Positions 43,822-52,647 of a stretch of DNA of 64,000 nt are shown in pieces. The notes beneath the pieces were generated by a model, which did no database searches, was not told where the DNA came from, and saw only the letters and a program-made list of their open reading frames with translations. How positions within the stretch are numbered: the first letter of the stretch is position 1; each line of letters opens with the position of its first letter. The translations under genes were made by a program, and so were the position numbers. Source of the stretch: Robertkochia sediminum (GTDB lineage: Bacteria; Bacteroidota; Bacteroidia; Flavobacteriales; Flavobacteriaceae); contig NZ_JADMKT010000077.1 of NCBI RefSeq assembly GCF_016786255.1, forward strand, positions 1 through 64,000, in the 5' to 3' direction.

Positions 43822-43869
43822 CAAACTTTCGGGATAAAAGTTTGCGTATGGGTAAACTCATACTTTTTT
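43822..43869 (+). terminator. Probable expression platform (terminator/antiterminator)
   Basis: The stem GTATGGG/CTCATAC (43846-43852, 43857-43863; one G-T pair) with a TAAA loop is followed by six T, ending 20 bases before btuB. Upstream, CAAACTTT and AAAGTTTG (43822-43829, 43837-43844) form another hairpin. AGTTT (43839-43843) could instead pair with AAACT (43854-43858), disrupting the terminator. This suggests transcriptional control; the switching model is inferred. Confidence 0.55.
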
Positions 43870-43888
43870 CCCTTTTTAATCAAACCTA

Positions 43889-45772
43889 ATGAAAAAGCAA
43901 ACCAAGCTCATTGGTCTTTGTCTGCTTGCTGTATCTGCAGCATGGGGGCAGGAGAACACGCCTGAGGAGCAGGCGAAAAAGATCGTAGATCTCGACGAAG
44001 TGGTTGTTAGTGACAGCCGCTTTGAACTTAAACGGGAAAATTCGGGTAAGACCGTGATCAGTATTACCGGCGAAGAACTGGAGCGGCAGCAAGGCAACTC
44101 CCTCGCCACCATCATCAACCGGTACAGCGGTATCGAGATTAATGGTAGCCGCAGTAATGCCGGGCAAAATCTGAACTATTATGTACGTGGTGGTAATAAC
44201 CGTCAGGTGCTTATTATGATCGATGGGATCCAAATGAACGATCCATCACAGATCGCAGGCGATTACGATCTGCGTCTTATCGATGCCTCACAGGTAGCCT
44301 CTGTAGAGATCATTAAAGGTGCGGCCAGTACCCTTTATGGGAATTCGGCAGCAACGGCTGTTATACGCATTGCCACCAAGGAGAGTGCAAAAAAAAACAT
44401 AGCTGCGACCCTGCGTTCATCTGTGGGGACCAACCAGGGATCGGAGGATCTTGGTTACGACCTTCGCGATTTTCAAAATAGCGTACAGCTTGACGGAACC
44501 CTCGGAAAAGCCACTTATGCTGTTGGACTTGGTCATGTGTATACCGACGGACTTTCGGCTGTTGAGGGTGAGGAGCGCGACCCTTTTAATCGGTTGAACA
44601 CCCGGGTGCAACTGGGGTATCGCTTTTCTGAAGCGCTGAACCTGCGTATGGGGGCTACCTATGACGATTTCAGGGCGGATTATGACAACGGATTTCCGCT
44701 GGAAGATGCCCCTTTTTATTCGGAAAACGTGCAAAAGCGACTCTTTTTATCAACTGAATACAAGTACAATAGCGGAAGTGTGCACCTTAATGCTTCCTAT
44801 TACAACATCACCCGCGATCTTCAGAGCAATTTCCCCAGTGCATATGAGGCCGATAATATGGTGTTCGATCTCTACAATAAGTACATTTTGAATGAGAAGT
44901 TCTATACCATTGTCGGATTCAACCATATTCGCAGTGAGGCTGACCTGGGATCGGGAAGCAGCGAAAGTTTTACTATTAGTGATCCCTATGTGAATGTGGT
45001 TTACATCTCCGGTAGCGGACTGCAATTCAATACCGGGGCGCGATGGAACAACCACAGTACGTATGGTAGTAATCTTACGTATAATTTCAATCCGAGTTAT
45101 ACCCTGAGGTTCGATAATGACTACCTTAAGTTCATGGGATCCTACAGCAGCTCGTTCATAGCGCCCACATTAACCCAATTGTACGGACCGTTCGGGGCGA
45201 ACCCTGACCTGGAACCCGAAGAGAACATTACCGTAGAAGGAGGGGTAGAGTACAAAACCCGGGCACTTCGCATGAGCGCGTTGTACTTTAATCGCCAGGA
45301 GGAGAATTTTATTGGATACAGAACCATCGATTTTGAAACCTTTGAAGGCGAGTATTACAATGTAGAAGAGGCCTTTAGGGTAGAAGGGGTCGAATTCGAA
45401 TTCAAAGCCAATATGTTGACCTCCCTGTCGCTTAACGGTAATTATACCTTTACCCAGGTGCGCGACCAGGTGCGTTTGCGTATCCCTAAACACAAGGCTA
45501 ATGCTGCCGTAAATTACGCGATTAGCAAGGCAACAACCGCCGATGTTTCGGTGCAATATACAGGGGAACGTGAAGATATCAACTTTGCCACGTTCGGGAA
45601 TGAGGTGTTGGAAGCATTTACCGTGGTCAATGCCGGGGTGTCCCACCGTTTTTCCCCATCGTTTAGCGGGAGTCTCAGGGTGAATAACCTGTTTAATGAA
45701 TCCTACAGGGAGATCATAGGGTATCCCACCAGGGGCCGCAATGTGATGGCTTCCGTCAAGGTGAGTCTTTAA
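43889..45772 (+). CDS. btuB: TonB-dependent cobalamin receptor
   Basis: 627 residues. A signal peptide (cleavage after SAAWG) is followed by a TonB box (DEVVV, 36-40), a plug domain (ELERQQGNSLATIINRYSGIEI, YVRGGNNRQVLIMIDGIQMND, IIKGAASTLYGNSAATAVIRI) and a 22-strand barrel ending in the C-terminal aromatic-type strand RNVMASVKVSL. It imports B12 across the outer membrane. The upstream cobalamin riboswitch makes the substrate call strong. It is divergent from btuFCD, with which it forms one uptake route. Confidence 0.95.
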   Translation: MKKQTKLIGLCLLAVSAAWGQENTPEEQAKKIVDLDEVVVSDSRFELKRENSGKTVISITGEELERQQGNSLATIINRYSGIEINGSRSNAGQNLNYYVRGGNNRQVLIMIDGIQMNDPSQIAGDYDLRLIDASQVASVEIIKGAASTLYGNSAATAVIRIATKESAKKNIAATLRSSVGTNQGSEDLGYDLRDFQNSVQLDGTLGKATYAVGLGHVYTDGLSAVEGEERDPFNRLNTRVQLGYRFSEALNLRMGATYDDFRADYDNGFPLEDAPFYSENVQKRLFLSTEYKYNSGSVHLNASYYNITRDLQSNFPSAYEADNMVFDLYNKYILNEKFYTIVGFNHIRSEADLGSGSSESFTISDPYVNVVYISGSGLQFNTGARWNNHSTYGSNLTYNFNPSYTLRFDNDYLKFMGSYSSSFIAPTLTQLYGPFGANPDLEPEENITVEGGVEYKTRALRMSALYFNRQEENFIGYRTIDFETFEGEYYNVEEAFRVEGVEFEFKANMLTSLSLNGNYTFTQVRDQVRLRIPKHKANAAVNYAISKATTADVSVQYTGEREDINFATFGNEVLEAFTVVNAGVSHRFSPSFSGSLRVNNLFNESYREIIGYPTRGRNVMASVKVSL

Positions 45773-45780
45773 TAAAATAA

Positions 45781-45808
45781 AAAAGCCCGTTCGATCGAAC
45801 GGGCTTTT
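45781..45808. terminator. Bidirectional terminator between btuB and the S41 gene
   Basis: A 28-bp perfect palindrome centred on TCGATCGA, with stem AAAAGCCCGTTCG and its complement, flanked by A-rich and T-rich runs. It serves both convergent genes. Confidence 0.92.
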
Positions 45809-45810
45809 TT

Positions 45811-47238
45811 TTAGTGTCCCGGATCCAGGTACATATCATTCTTAAGTAAGGGGTGCCATTCACTTCCAAAGAGCTCTTCCGCTCCCAGAGGGGTTGGGTA
45901 AGGTGATTTAGCCTGTATCGAAGGATCGATCTGTTGCAGGGCTTTGGCCAGGAGGGGTTCTGTTGTGCTACCCAGTACGCCCAGGTTCCTGAAGTCTTCT
46001 TTAAGGGGAGCTTCCGGGGTAAATCCTGAGGTGTAATCAGAAAATCCTATGGAGTTCTCATTTTTAGAGACCAGGGGCTGCATGGCCCAGGTGTGATTGG
46101 GATTGAGTCCTTCATCGTTAAAGCGGAAGGATGGAGAATCGTAGAGAGTGATCGAAGCTTCATTTTTCCCGGTGGTCACATCGCCTACCTGTATGACTTC
46201 GATATACGGGTCAAGTCCGTTAATAATAAGCTCACTGGCTGAAGCCGTTCTTGCGGTAGTGATCACATATAGCCTGGTAAGCATAAGGCTGTTGATAGCT
46301 TGGCCTGAAAGGGTGTTTCTGAAGTTATAGTTGGTAGCTGCATCACTCAGGGTGGCTTCGATCTTGCTGTTATATCGCAATTTGGTGAAGAGCTGGTTAT
46401 CGAATTGCCCCGTGATCATACTGGCCAGGTTAGCAGAGGTGTTTACACTGCCTCCGGGATTATATCGGAGATCGAGGATGAGTTCGGTAGCCCCCTGGCT
46501 TTTCAGATCGCCAAAAGCCGCGTTGAGCTCACGGTCAAAGCTGGCTGTAAAACGGTTGTACATCAGGTATCCTGCTGTAACGCCATTTGCCAGGGAAATG
46601 GTCTTTGTGATAAACACCGGATTCTCGGTGGTGGGCGTTTTGACCAGGGTAACGGTCTCGCCATTAGCTACGATCTCGTTTGCAGTGTTATAAGCGCCCA
46701 TATCGAGGATGTATTGTCTGGAATCCGGCCCGAAGAGCAGGTCGAAATAATTGTCTCTGTTTAGTGGGGTGCCGTTCACACCTGTAAAGAGGTCTCCCCT
46801 GGTAATGCCTTTTTGCTCGGCATCCGATCCCGGGAGCACGTAACGCACATAGCCGTTTACCTTATTGCTGTCGTTATAGCCAATGAGGCCAAAAGCCATC
46901 CCGTTCGAATCGAAATTCCCTTCCCGGGCATCCTGGAGCTCGATGTAATCATCGGTGATAAAACTAAAGCGGTCTTCAGGAGAAAGCAGGTGGTCGAAGA
47001 GGTCTTCCGGATTCGGGTATCCGCCCAGGAACTCCTGGTAGGCATCCTGGCTGGTAAAACGGTCGTCCTGAAGATCGGCAACATCATCCTGCCAATAATA
47101 GTAGAGGTTGAGGCCCTTCCAAATAAAATCCTGTACCTCCAGGTTGGGATCGGGTACAAAGATATCGTCGTCCTGGTCGGAGCAGGAAAATATCGATATC
47201 AGAAAAAATATAGGAAGGATTCTGAAAATGGTCTTCAT
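45811..47238 (-). CDS. S41-family peptidase lipoprotein (first of a pair)
   Basis: 475 residues. The lipobox is SIFSC (Cys19). A helical N-terminal domain (VQDFIWKGLNLYYYWQDDV) precedes a PDZ domain (about 105-205) and the C-terminal-processing-peptidase core. The catalytic Ser is in TARTASASELIINGL and the Lys in GDVTTGKNEAS. It probably degrades or trims periplasmic proteins. It shares domain order and motifs with the adjacent gene, so the two arose by duplication. It has its own terminator region on both sides. Confidence 0.92.
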   Translation of the reverse strand: MKTIFRILPIFFLISIFSCSDQDDDIFVPDPNLEVQDFIWKGLNLYYYWQDDVADLQDDRFTSQDAYQEFLGGYPNPEDLFDHLLSPEDRFSFITDDYIELQDAREGNFDSNGMAFGLIGYNDSNKVNGYVRYVLPGSDAEQKGITRGDLFTGVNGTPLNRDNYFDLLFGPDSRQYILDMGAYNTANEIVANGETVTLVKTPTTENPVFITKTISLANGVTAGYLMYNRFTASFDRELNAAFGDLKSQGATELILDLRYNPGGSVNTSANLASMITGQFDNQLFTKLRYNSKIEATLSDAATNYNFRNTLSGQAINSLMLTRLYVITTARTASASELIINGLDPYIEVIQVGDVTTGKNEASITLYDSPSFRFNDEGLNPNHTWAMQPLVSKNENSIGFSDYTSGFTPEAPLKEDFRNLGVLGSTTEPLLAKALQQIDPSIQAKSPYPTPLGAEELFGSEWHPLLKNDMYLDPGH

Positions 47239-47264
47239 AGCTTCAATTTTTGGCCCTTACAATA

Positions 47265-47295
47265 TACAAAAAACGCCCCTTGCATAAGGGGCGTT
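47265..47295 (-). terminator. Terminator of the upstream S41 peptidase gene
   Basis: Perfect 10-bp stem AACGCCCCTT/AAGGGGCGTT with a GCAT loop. The A-run to the left gives T on the minus strand. Confidence 0.88.
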
Positions 47296-47316
47296 CTCTC
47301 AGGGTAATTTATAGGT

Positions 47317-48846
47317 TTATTCTCCTTTGAGAGGGGTGAGTTCTCCCGGAAGGATGAACATTTCGGTTTCAAAAGGTTGCGCTTTCGGGCGTCCTACCAT
47401 CTCCGGTGCATAGGTAGGTGTTGCCGCGGGACGTGCAGAAATTCCCTGGATGTAGTCTAATGCTACTCTTAACTGGTAGTCGTTAGGATCTCCAAAGGGA
47501 AGAATGCTTTCCACATTTCTAAATTCCAGGGCTTCCACATCCGGGAAGAATCCGTCGGAATAATCACTTTGTCCGTTGGCGTTAAAGATCTGGAAGGTGA
47601 TGGGCTGCAGGGCTACATTGTGATTCGGATTGCGATTCTCATCGTCCAGCCATGCATTGTCTGCATTAGTGCCGGGGGCATCGACCAGGGTGTTGGAACC
47701 TTCGTTCTTTCCTGTGGTCTGATCACCGATGATCACCACCTCCATAAATGGCCGCAGTCCGTTGATGATCATTTCACTGGCAGAAGCTGTTCTTCCTGTA
47801 GTGAGAACGATCAATCGGGGTAGGCCGGTAAGCCTGTTCATCACTTCTTCCTGTCCCGAAAGGTAATTTCCGGTAACCTTATCATAGAGGTATACTTCGT
47901 CAAAGAACGGAAAGAGTACAGGACGATCTTCATCCTGGTTACGTTTGGCGTTGTAGCGCAGTTCGGCGAACAAGTCCTGGAAAGCTCCGCGATCCCCATC
48001 GATCATACTGGCCAGCAGGGCCGAGGTAAGTACACTTCCTCCTCCATTATATCTGAGGTCGAGAATAAGTTCGTTGATACCGGCAGACTGAAGCTCTCCG
48101 AAAACAGCATTCAATTCGCTGTGGAAGGTACTTCTAAAGCCGTTGTAAACCACATAACCGATCTTTGAACCGCCCTCTTCGATCACATCCCAGTAGTGCA
48201 CCGGGTTCTCTGAGATCTCTACCGCAGTAAGGGCAATGTCTTCGGTTTGTGGTGTAAATTCTCCATTGTCGATCTGTGCAATTCCCAAATTGATGCTAGT
48301 CTCGGTGAACAGGCGATTAAGGATCTGGAAGTTATCTCCGTTAAGTACGGTACCGTCGACCTTGTAGATAAGATCGCCTCTTTTGATCCCTGCTGCGTCG
48401 GCCGGCGAACCGGGCACCGTATAGGTTACATAGATAAAATAATTCCCCATTGGGTCGTTGAGTACATAACCGAGATTGATCCCGTAAGATTCAGAAATTC
48501 CTCTGAACGCATTGAGCTGTTCCTCGAGATCGGGAATGTACCATGAAAAGTCATCGGCACTAAAGGTAAGACTGTTGAACAGGTTTTGCGGATCGCTAAA
48601 TCCGTTAAGGTAACTGTAGTAGTCATTCAGGTCATCATCCCTGCTGTCATCAAGGCTGCTAACGTCTCCCTGCCAGAAGTACCAGTGGTTCATGGCCTTC
48701 CATACAAAGTCGTTGATCTCGTTGTCTAACGCTACCGTAGGGTCGGCAGGTTGTTCTGTAGTGGTGTTGGTGTCGTCATCCTTGCTACAGCTTGCGATAA
48801 ACAAGGCCAATGCAATGAATGAGAGTTTCTTTAAGCAATTTTTCAT
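47317..48846 (-). CDS. S41-family peptidase lipoprotein (second of a pair)
   Basis: 509 residues. The lipobox is FIASC (Cys20). It has the same order as its neighbour: helical domain (INDFVWKAMNHWYFWQGDV), PDZ domain and S41 core with the Ser in TGRTASASEMIINGL and the Lys in GDQTTGKNEGS. It is slightly longer, with an insert before the active site (DRPVLFPFFDEVYLYDKVTG). It is divergent from the ECF sigma operon across 150 bp, so a regulatory link is possible but not shown. Confidence 0.92.
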   Translation of the reverse strand: MKNCLKKLSFIALALFIASCSKDDDTNTTTEQPADPTVALDNEINDFVWKAMNHWYFWQGDVSSLDDSRDDDLNDYYSYLNGFSDPQNLFNSLTFSADDFSWYIPDLEEQLNAFRGISESYGINLGYVLNDPMGNYFIYVTYTVPGSPADAAGIKRGDLIYKVDGTVLNGDNFQILNRLFTETSINLGIAQIDNGEFTPQTEDIALTAVEISENPVHYWDVIEEGGSKIGYVVYNGFRSTFHSELNAVFGELQSAGINELILDLRYNGGGSVLTSALLASMIDGDRGAFQDLFAELRYNAKRNQDEDRPVLFPFFDEVYLYDKVTGNYLSGQEEVMNRLTGLPRLIVLTTGRTASASEMIINGLRPFMEVVIIGDQTTGKNEGSNTLVDAPGTNADNAWLDDENRNPNHNVALQPITFQIFNANGQSDYSDGFFPDVEALEFRNVESILPFGDPNDYQLRVALDYIQGISARPAATPTYAPEMVGRPKAQPFETEMFILPGELTPLKGE

Positions 48847-48996
48847 TTTTTTATATCAATTCTTAGTGTTTAGTGCACAACTAACAATATTACTTACATT
48901 TTAATTAAAATGAAATTTCTTGTAACAAAATATCATGTGCTTCGTCTTCCTTGTATAAAGCCGATAATTAAGAGGTTTTAGAACTAACCATCAATA

Positions 48997-49506
48997 ATGA
49001 AACAGTCTGAATTTTTAAATATTGTGATGCCTTTTAAGGATAAGCTTTTCAGGATGTCAAAGCGACTGCTGGTTTCGACGGAAGAAGCTGAAGACGCCAC
49101 CCAGGAAATCCTCCTTAAACTGTGGAACAATAAGGAAAAGATAGGTTCTTATAAAAATGTAGAGGCCTTTGCGATGACCATGACGAAGAATTTTTGCCTG
49201 GACCGGCTAAAGTCGAAGCAGGCCAATAATCTGAAACTGGTACACAGCAATTACAAGGATGAGAACACATCGCTTCAAAGACAGGTTGAAGTGAACGACA
49301 GCCTTAACTGGATGACCAAAATTTTAAATACCCTGCCCGAACAGCAGCGAATGGTACTACAGTTAAGAGATATTGAACAATACGAATACGAAGAAATTGC
49401 CGAAATGCTCGGAATGAAACAAACAGCGATCAGAGTGGCGCTGTCAAGAGCAAGAAAGGCAGTAAGAGAAGAACTAATAAAAAAGCACAACTATGGAATC
49501 GGTTAA
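48997..49506 (+). CDS. ECF-type RNA polymerase sigma factor
   Basis: 169 residues. Region 2 shows STEEAEDATQEILLKLWNNKEKI and AFAMTMTKNFCLDRLKSK. Region 4 shows LPEQQRMVLQLRDIEQYEYEEIAEMLGMKQTAIRVALSRARKAV. It overlaps the next gene by 14 bases and heads a four-gene operon with a membrane anti-sigma-like protein and two DUF4252 proteins. This layout recurs in flavobacteria, though its stimulus is unknown. Confidence 0.94.
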   Translation: MKQSEFLNIVMPFKDKLFRMSKRLLVSTEEAEDATQEILLKLWNNKEKIGSYKNVEAFAMTMTKNFCLDRLKSKQANNLKLVHSNYKDENTSLQRQVEVNDSLNWMTKILNTLPEQQRMVLQLRDIEQYEYEEIAEMLGMKQTAIRVALSRARKAVREELIKKHNYGIG

Positions 49507-49930
49507 AAACATAGAAAAATTACTGGAAAAGTATCTCGAGGCCGAGACTACCATTGCCGAAGAAAACAGGCTACAGGAGTATTTTACTCAAGATGAGGTT
49601 CCTGCTCACCTGGAAGAATACAGGCCAATGTTCCAGTATTTCGAGATCGCCAAACAAGAACGGTTCACCAAAGAGGTCCCATTAAAACCTGGAAGAAACA
49701 AATCGTATTTACAGTGGGCATCCATTGCTGCGGTAGCCGTACTCTTAGTAGGTGTATTTCTAAAACAGCCGGCAACACCTTCTCTTGAAGAGGAGTATAC
49801 TGCAGAAGAACTGCAGTCGGCACAAATGGCCCTGGCCATTTTCTCAAAGAACTTCAATAAAGGAACCGATGGGATCCAATACCTGAAAGAATTTGAGACA
49901 ACGACCAATAAATTTTTGAATAACGAGTAA
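49493..49930 (+). CDS. Single-pass membrane anti-sigma-like protein
   Basis: 145 residues. The N-terminal cytoplasmic segment (IEKLLEKYLEAETTIAEENRLQEYF) is of the kind found in Bacteroidota anti-sigma-like proteins. One membrane helix lies near residues 75-92. A periplasmic helical tail follows. The 14-base overlap with the sigma gene implies coupled synthesis. No zinc-binding anti-sigma motif is present; the role is inferred from position. Confidence 0.78.
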   Translation: MESVKNIEKLLEKYLEAETTIAEENRLQEYFTQDEVPAHLEEYRPMFQYFEIAKQERFTKEVPLKPGRNKSYLQWASIAAVAVLLVGVFLKQPATPSLEEEYTAEELQSAQMALAIFSKNFNKGTDGIQYLKEFETTTNKFLNNE

Positions 49931-49945
49931 ACATTAAGAACGATC

Positions 49946-50506
49946 ATGAAAAAGTTAATTTTAGTTTTAGCCCTGGCAGTATTGCCATTCACAGGATTCT
50001 CGCAGTCTATCTTTGATAAGTATGAGAACAGTAGTGAAGTGTCTTTTGTAACGATGCAGCCCAAGATGTTCCAGCTGCTGGCCAAAATGAGCGTAAATGC
50101 TCAGGATCCGGAAGCCCAGGAATTCTTCGAACTGGTAAAGAGCATTAAAAGCTTTAAGGTGCTTACCACCGATAAAGCCAATATCTCTGATGATATCAGT
50201 ACTTGGGTGTCTACCCACCTGAAGTCTTCTTCAATGGAAGAGCTTATGAGAGTGAGAGACGGAGATACCAACGTGAAATTCTATGTTAAAGAAGGTAAAG
50301 ATGCAGACCATGTAGAAGAATTGCTCATGTTTGTTACCGGGATCGATGAGGCCGAGGTAGAAGTAAATGGCAGAAAACTGGAGACCGTACTCTTATCACT
50401 AACCGGTGATATCGACCTTACCCAGATCTCTAAGCTTACCAATAAAATGGATCTTCCAGGAGGAGACCAGCTTGGTAAGGCAGAGCAGAAGAAAAACAAT
50501 AAGTAA
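49946..50506 (+). CDS. DUF4252 secreted protein
   Basis: 186 residues with a signal peptide (cleavage after TGFSQ). The mature chain carries DUF4252 landmarks (FEYENSSEV-like start, SIKSFKVLTTDK, MEELMRVRDGDTNVKFYVKEG, LLSLTGDIDLTQISKL). The family is limited to Bacteroidota and has no known function. The C-terminus is basic and low-complexity (KAEQKKNNK). It is third in the ECF operon and paralogous to the next gene. Confidence 0.88.
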   Translation: MKKLILVLALAVLPFTGFSQSIFDKYENSSEVSFVTMQPKMFQLLAKMSVNAQDPEAQEFFELVKSIKSFKVLTTDKANISDDISTWVSTHLKSSSMEELMRVRDGDTNVKFYVKEGKDADHVEELLMFVTGIDEAEVEVNGRKLETVLLSLTGDIDLTQISKLTNKMDLPGGDQLGKAEQKKNNK

Positions 50507-50560
50507 AACAAACCAGGATCCGGTACCCGGAAGGGTGCCGGATCCCTATTATAAAACACT

Positions 50561-51106
50561 ATGAAAACTATTAAGACCATCATCGGATTGTTTATAGCCG
50601 TTCTGGCCTTCCAATCCTGCAGTACCTCACCATCACTGCAACAGTACTATGTGGAGAACGCAGAAGATCCGAACTTTATAAGTGTGGATATCCCTGCAAG
50701 CATTCTCAAAGTTTCTGAGATCGACCTTACTCCCGAACAAAAGTCGGCTTACGAGTCGCTTAGAAAGTTCAATGTACTTGCCTTTCGCCTCAATGAGGAG
50801 AATGGAGCTGAATTCGAAGGAGAAAAGGAGATGGTGCAGGCTATTTTGAAGAACGATAAATACGAGGAGCTCATGCGCATAAACAGCGGAGCGGCCAGGG
50901 GAGTAGTTAAGATCCTCGCTGACGGCGATGAGATCGATGAGGTTATTCTTTATGGTAACGACGACAAGATGGGATTCGCCCTGGTACGTGTGCTTGGAGA
51001 AAATATGCGTCCGGAGAATATCATGCAGTTGGTTGAGGTGATCCAGAAGGGGAATCTCGACGGGGCTGGTCTGGAACCACTAAAAGGCTTTTTCGATCAA
51101 CAATAG
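50561..51106 (+). CDS. DUF4252 lipoprotein
   Basis: 181 residues. The lipobox is LAFQSC (Cys20). The body matches its neighbour in layout (SLRKFNVLAFRL, YEELMRINSGAARGVVKILADG, PENIMQLVEVIQKGNLDG) but is diverged. A secreted and a lipidated DUF4252 pair behind one ECF sigma suggests that they work together at the cell envelope, perhaps as part of the signal being sensed. Function is unknown. Confidence 0.87.
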   Translation: MKTIKTIIGLFIAVLAFQSCSTSPSLQQYYVENAEDPNFISVDIPASILKVSEIDLTPEQKSAYESLRKFNVLAFRLNEENGAEFEGEKEMVQAILKNDKYEELMRINSGAARGVVKILADGDEIDEVILYGNDDKMGFALVRVLGENMRPENIMQLVEVIQKGNLDGAGLEPLKGFFDQQ

Positions 51107-51136
51107 ATATATATTACCATTCATCAATCAAACAAA

Positions 51137-51168
51137 AAGGCGCCGGTAACAATACCGGCGCCTTTTTT
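51137..51168. terminator. Bidirectional terminator between the DUF4252 operon and purB
   Basis: Stem AAAGGCGCCGGT / ACCGGCGCCTTT with a six-base loop, an A-run to the left and a T-run to the right. Confidence 0.93.
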
Positions 51169-51187
51169 TATGGGGTTCGCAGTGTGC

Positions 51188-52531
51188 TTATATTCCGGTG
51201 TAGTTGGATGGGGTTATGCCCTTCAACTCTTCTTTTACAGCATCACTTACCTCTAAGGTGTCAATAAAATTCGCAATACTTTGCTGATTGATCTTTTCGT
51301 TGGTACGTGTTAATCCTTTTAATGCCTCATACGGATTAGGATAGGCTTCCCTGCGAAGAATGGTTTGGATCGCTTCAGCAACCACAGCCCAGTTATTCTC
51401 AAGGTCCTGATCGAACTTGTCGGTGTTGAGCAGGAGTTTACCCAGTCCTTTAAGCGTAGCTTTCAGTCCGATAACCGTGTGCCCGAAAGGTACACCCACA
51501 TTTCTCAGTACGGTACTGTCTGTAAGGTCACGTTGCATTCTCGAAACCGGAAGCTTAGAGGCCAGGTGTTCAAAAATGGCATTGGCAATACCCAGGTTTC
51601 CTTCCGAATTTTCAAAGTCAATAGGATTGACCTTATGGGGCATGGCTGAAGACCCTACTTCTCCTTTTTTGATCTTTTGCTTGAAATAATCCATAGAGAT
51701 GTAGGTCCAGAAATCGCGATCGAGGTCGATCAGGATGGTGTTAATACGCTTCATCGCATCAAAAAGCGATGCCATATGATCGTAGTGTTCGATCTGGGTG
51801 GTCGGGAAAGAATGGGTAAGGCCGAGACGGTCTTCCACAAAATCGGCCCCGAATGTTCTCCAGTCTACTTTTGGATAGGCCACCTGGTGCGCATTGTAAT
51901 TTCCGGTTGCCCCGCCGAACTTGGCAGCGTGAGGGATCACTTCGAGAACTTTTAGTTGCTCTTCGATACGCTTAATGAATACCTCGATCTCCTTACCTAA
52001 ACGCGTAGGTGATGCCGGTTGACCGTGTGTTCTGGCAAGCATGGCTACATCCTTCCATTGGTTCGAAAGGTCCTTAAGTTTCTGTACCACCTCGATCAGG
52101 TTGGGCAGGTAAACCGCGTGTACAGCCTCTTTGATAGAGAGTGGAATAGAGGTGTTATTGATATCCTGAGAGGTAAGTCCAAAGTGAATGAACTCCTTGA
52201 ATTGTGCCAATCCTAAGGCGTCAAAACGCTCTTTGATAAAGTATTCAACAGCCTTAACGTCGTGGTTGGTCACCTTTTCGATGTCTTTAATGGCCTGAGC
52301 ATCTTCGCTTTTGAAATCCTGGTACAGCGCTCTGAGGGCTTCGAATTTTGAGTGATCAAAATCTTCCAGTTGAGGAAGTGGAAGCTCGCATAACGCGATA
52401 AAATATTCGATCTCTACCAGTACCCTGTAACGAATAAGGGCTTCTTCAGAAAAATAACCTGAAAGGTTTTCTACTTTATTTCTGTACCTGCCATCAATAG
52501 GAGAGATGGCATTTAATGAAGTTAGTTGCAT
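51188..52531 (-). CDS. purB: Adenylosuccinate lyase
   Basis: 447 residues. It splits SAICAR and adenylosuccinate in purine synthesis. The family signature loop GSSAMPHKVNPIDFENSEGN contains the mobile serine. TSQDINNTSIPLS and ARTHGQPASPTRLGKE are the other fumarase/aspartase-superfamily regions, with the catalytic His in the latter. The N-terminus (LNAISPIDGRYRNKVENLS) marks the E. coli PurB type. It lies just upstream on the minus strand of a bidirectional terminator. Confidence 0.97.
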   Translation of the reverse strand: MQLTSLNAISPIDGRYRNKVENLSGYFSEEALIRYRVLVEIEYFIALCELPLPQLEDFDHSKFEALRALYQDFKSEDAQAIKDIEKVTNHDVKAVEYFIKERFDALGLAQFKEFIHFGLTSQDINNTSIPLSIKEAVHAVYLPNLIEVVQKLKDLSNQWKDVAMLARTHGQPASPTRLGKEIEVFIKRIEEQLKVLEVIPHAAKFGGATGNYNAHQVAYPKVDWRTFGADFVEDRLGLTHSFPTTQIEHYDHMASLFDAMKRINTILIDLDRDFWTYISMDYFKQKIKKGEVGSSAMPHKVNPIDFENSEGNLGIANAIFEHLASKLPVSRMQRDLTDSTVLRNVGVPFGHTVIGLKATLKGLGKLLLNTDKFDQDLENNWAVVAEAIQTILRREAYPNPYEALKGLTRTNEKINQQSIANFIDTLEVSDAVKEELKGITPSNYTGI

Positions 52532-52647
52532 TCGGATTGATTTTGAGCCACAAATTTAACCCTGTTTCCTTAAATATCGAGGTCAGGAGCCAGTTTTTTG
52601 GCTATAGGTTTACAATTGACGTTATGTGGAGGCTTTTTAGACTTAGA

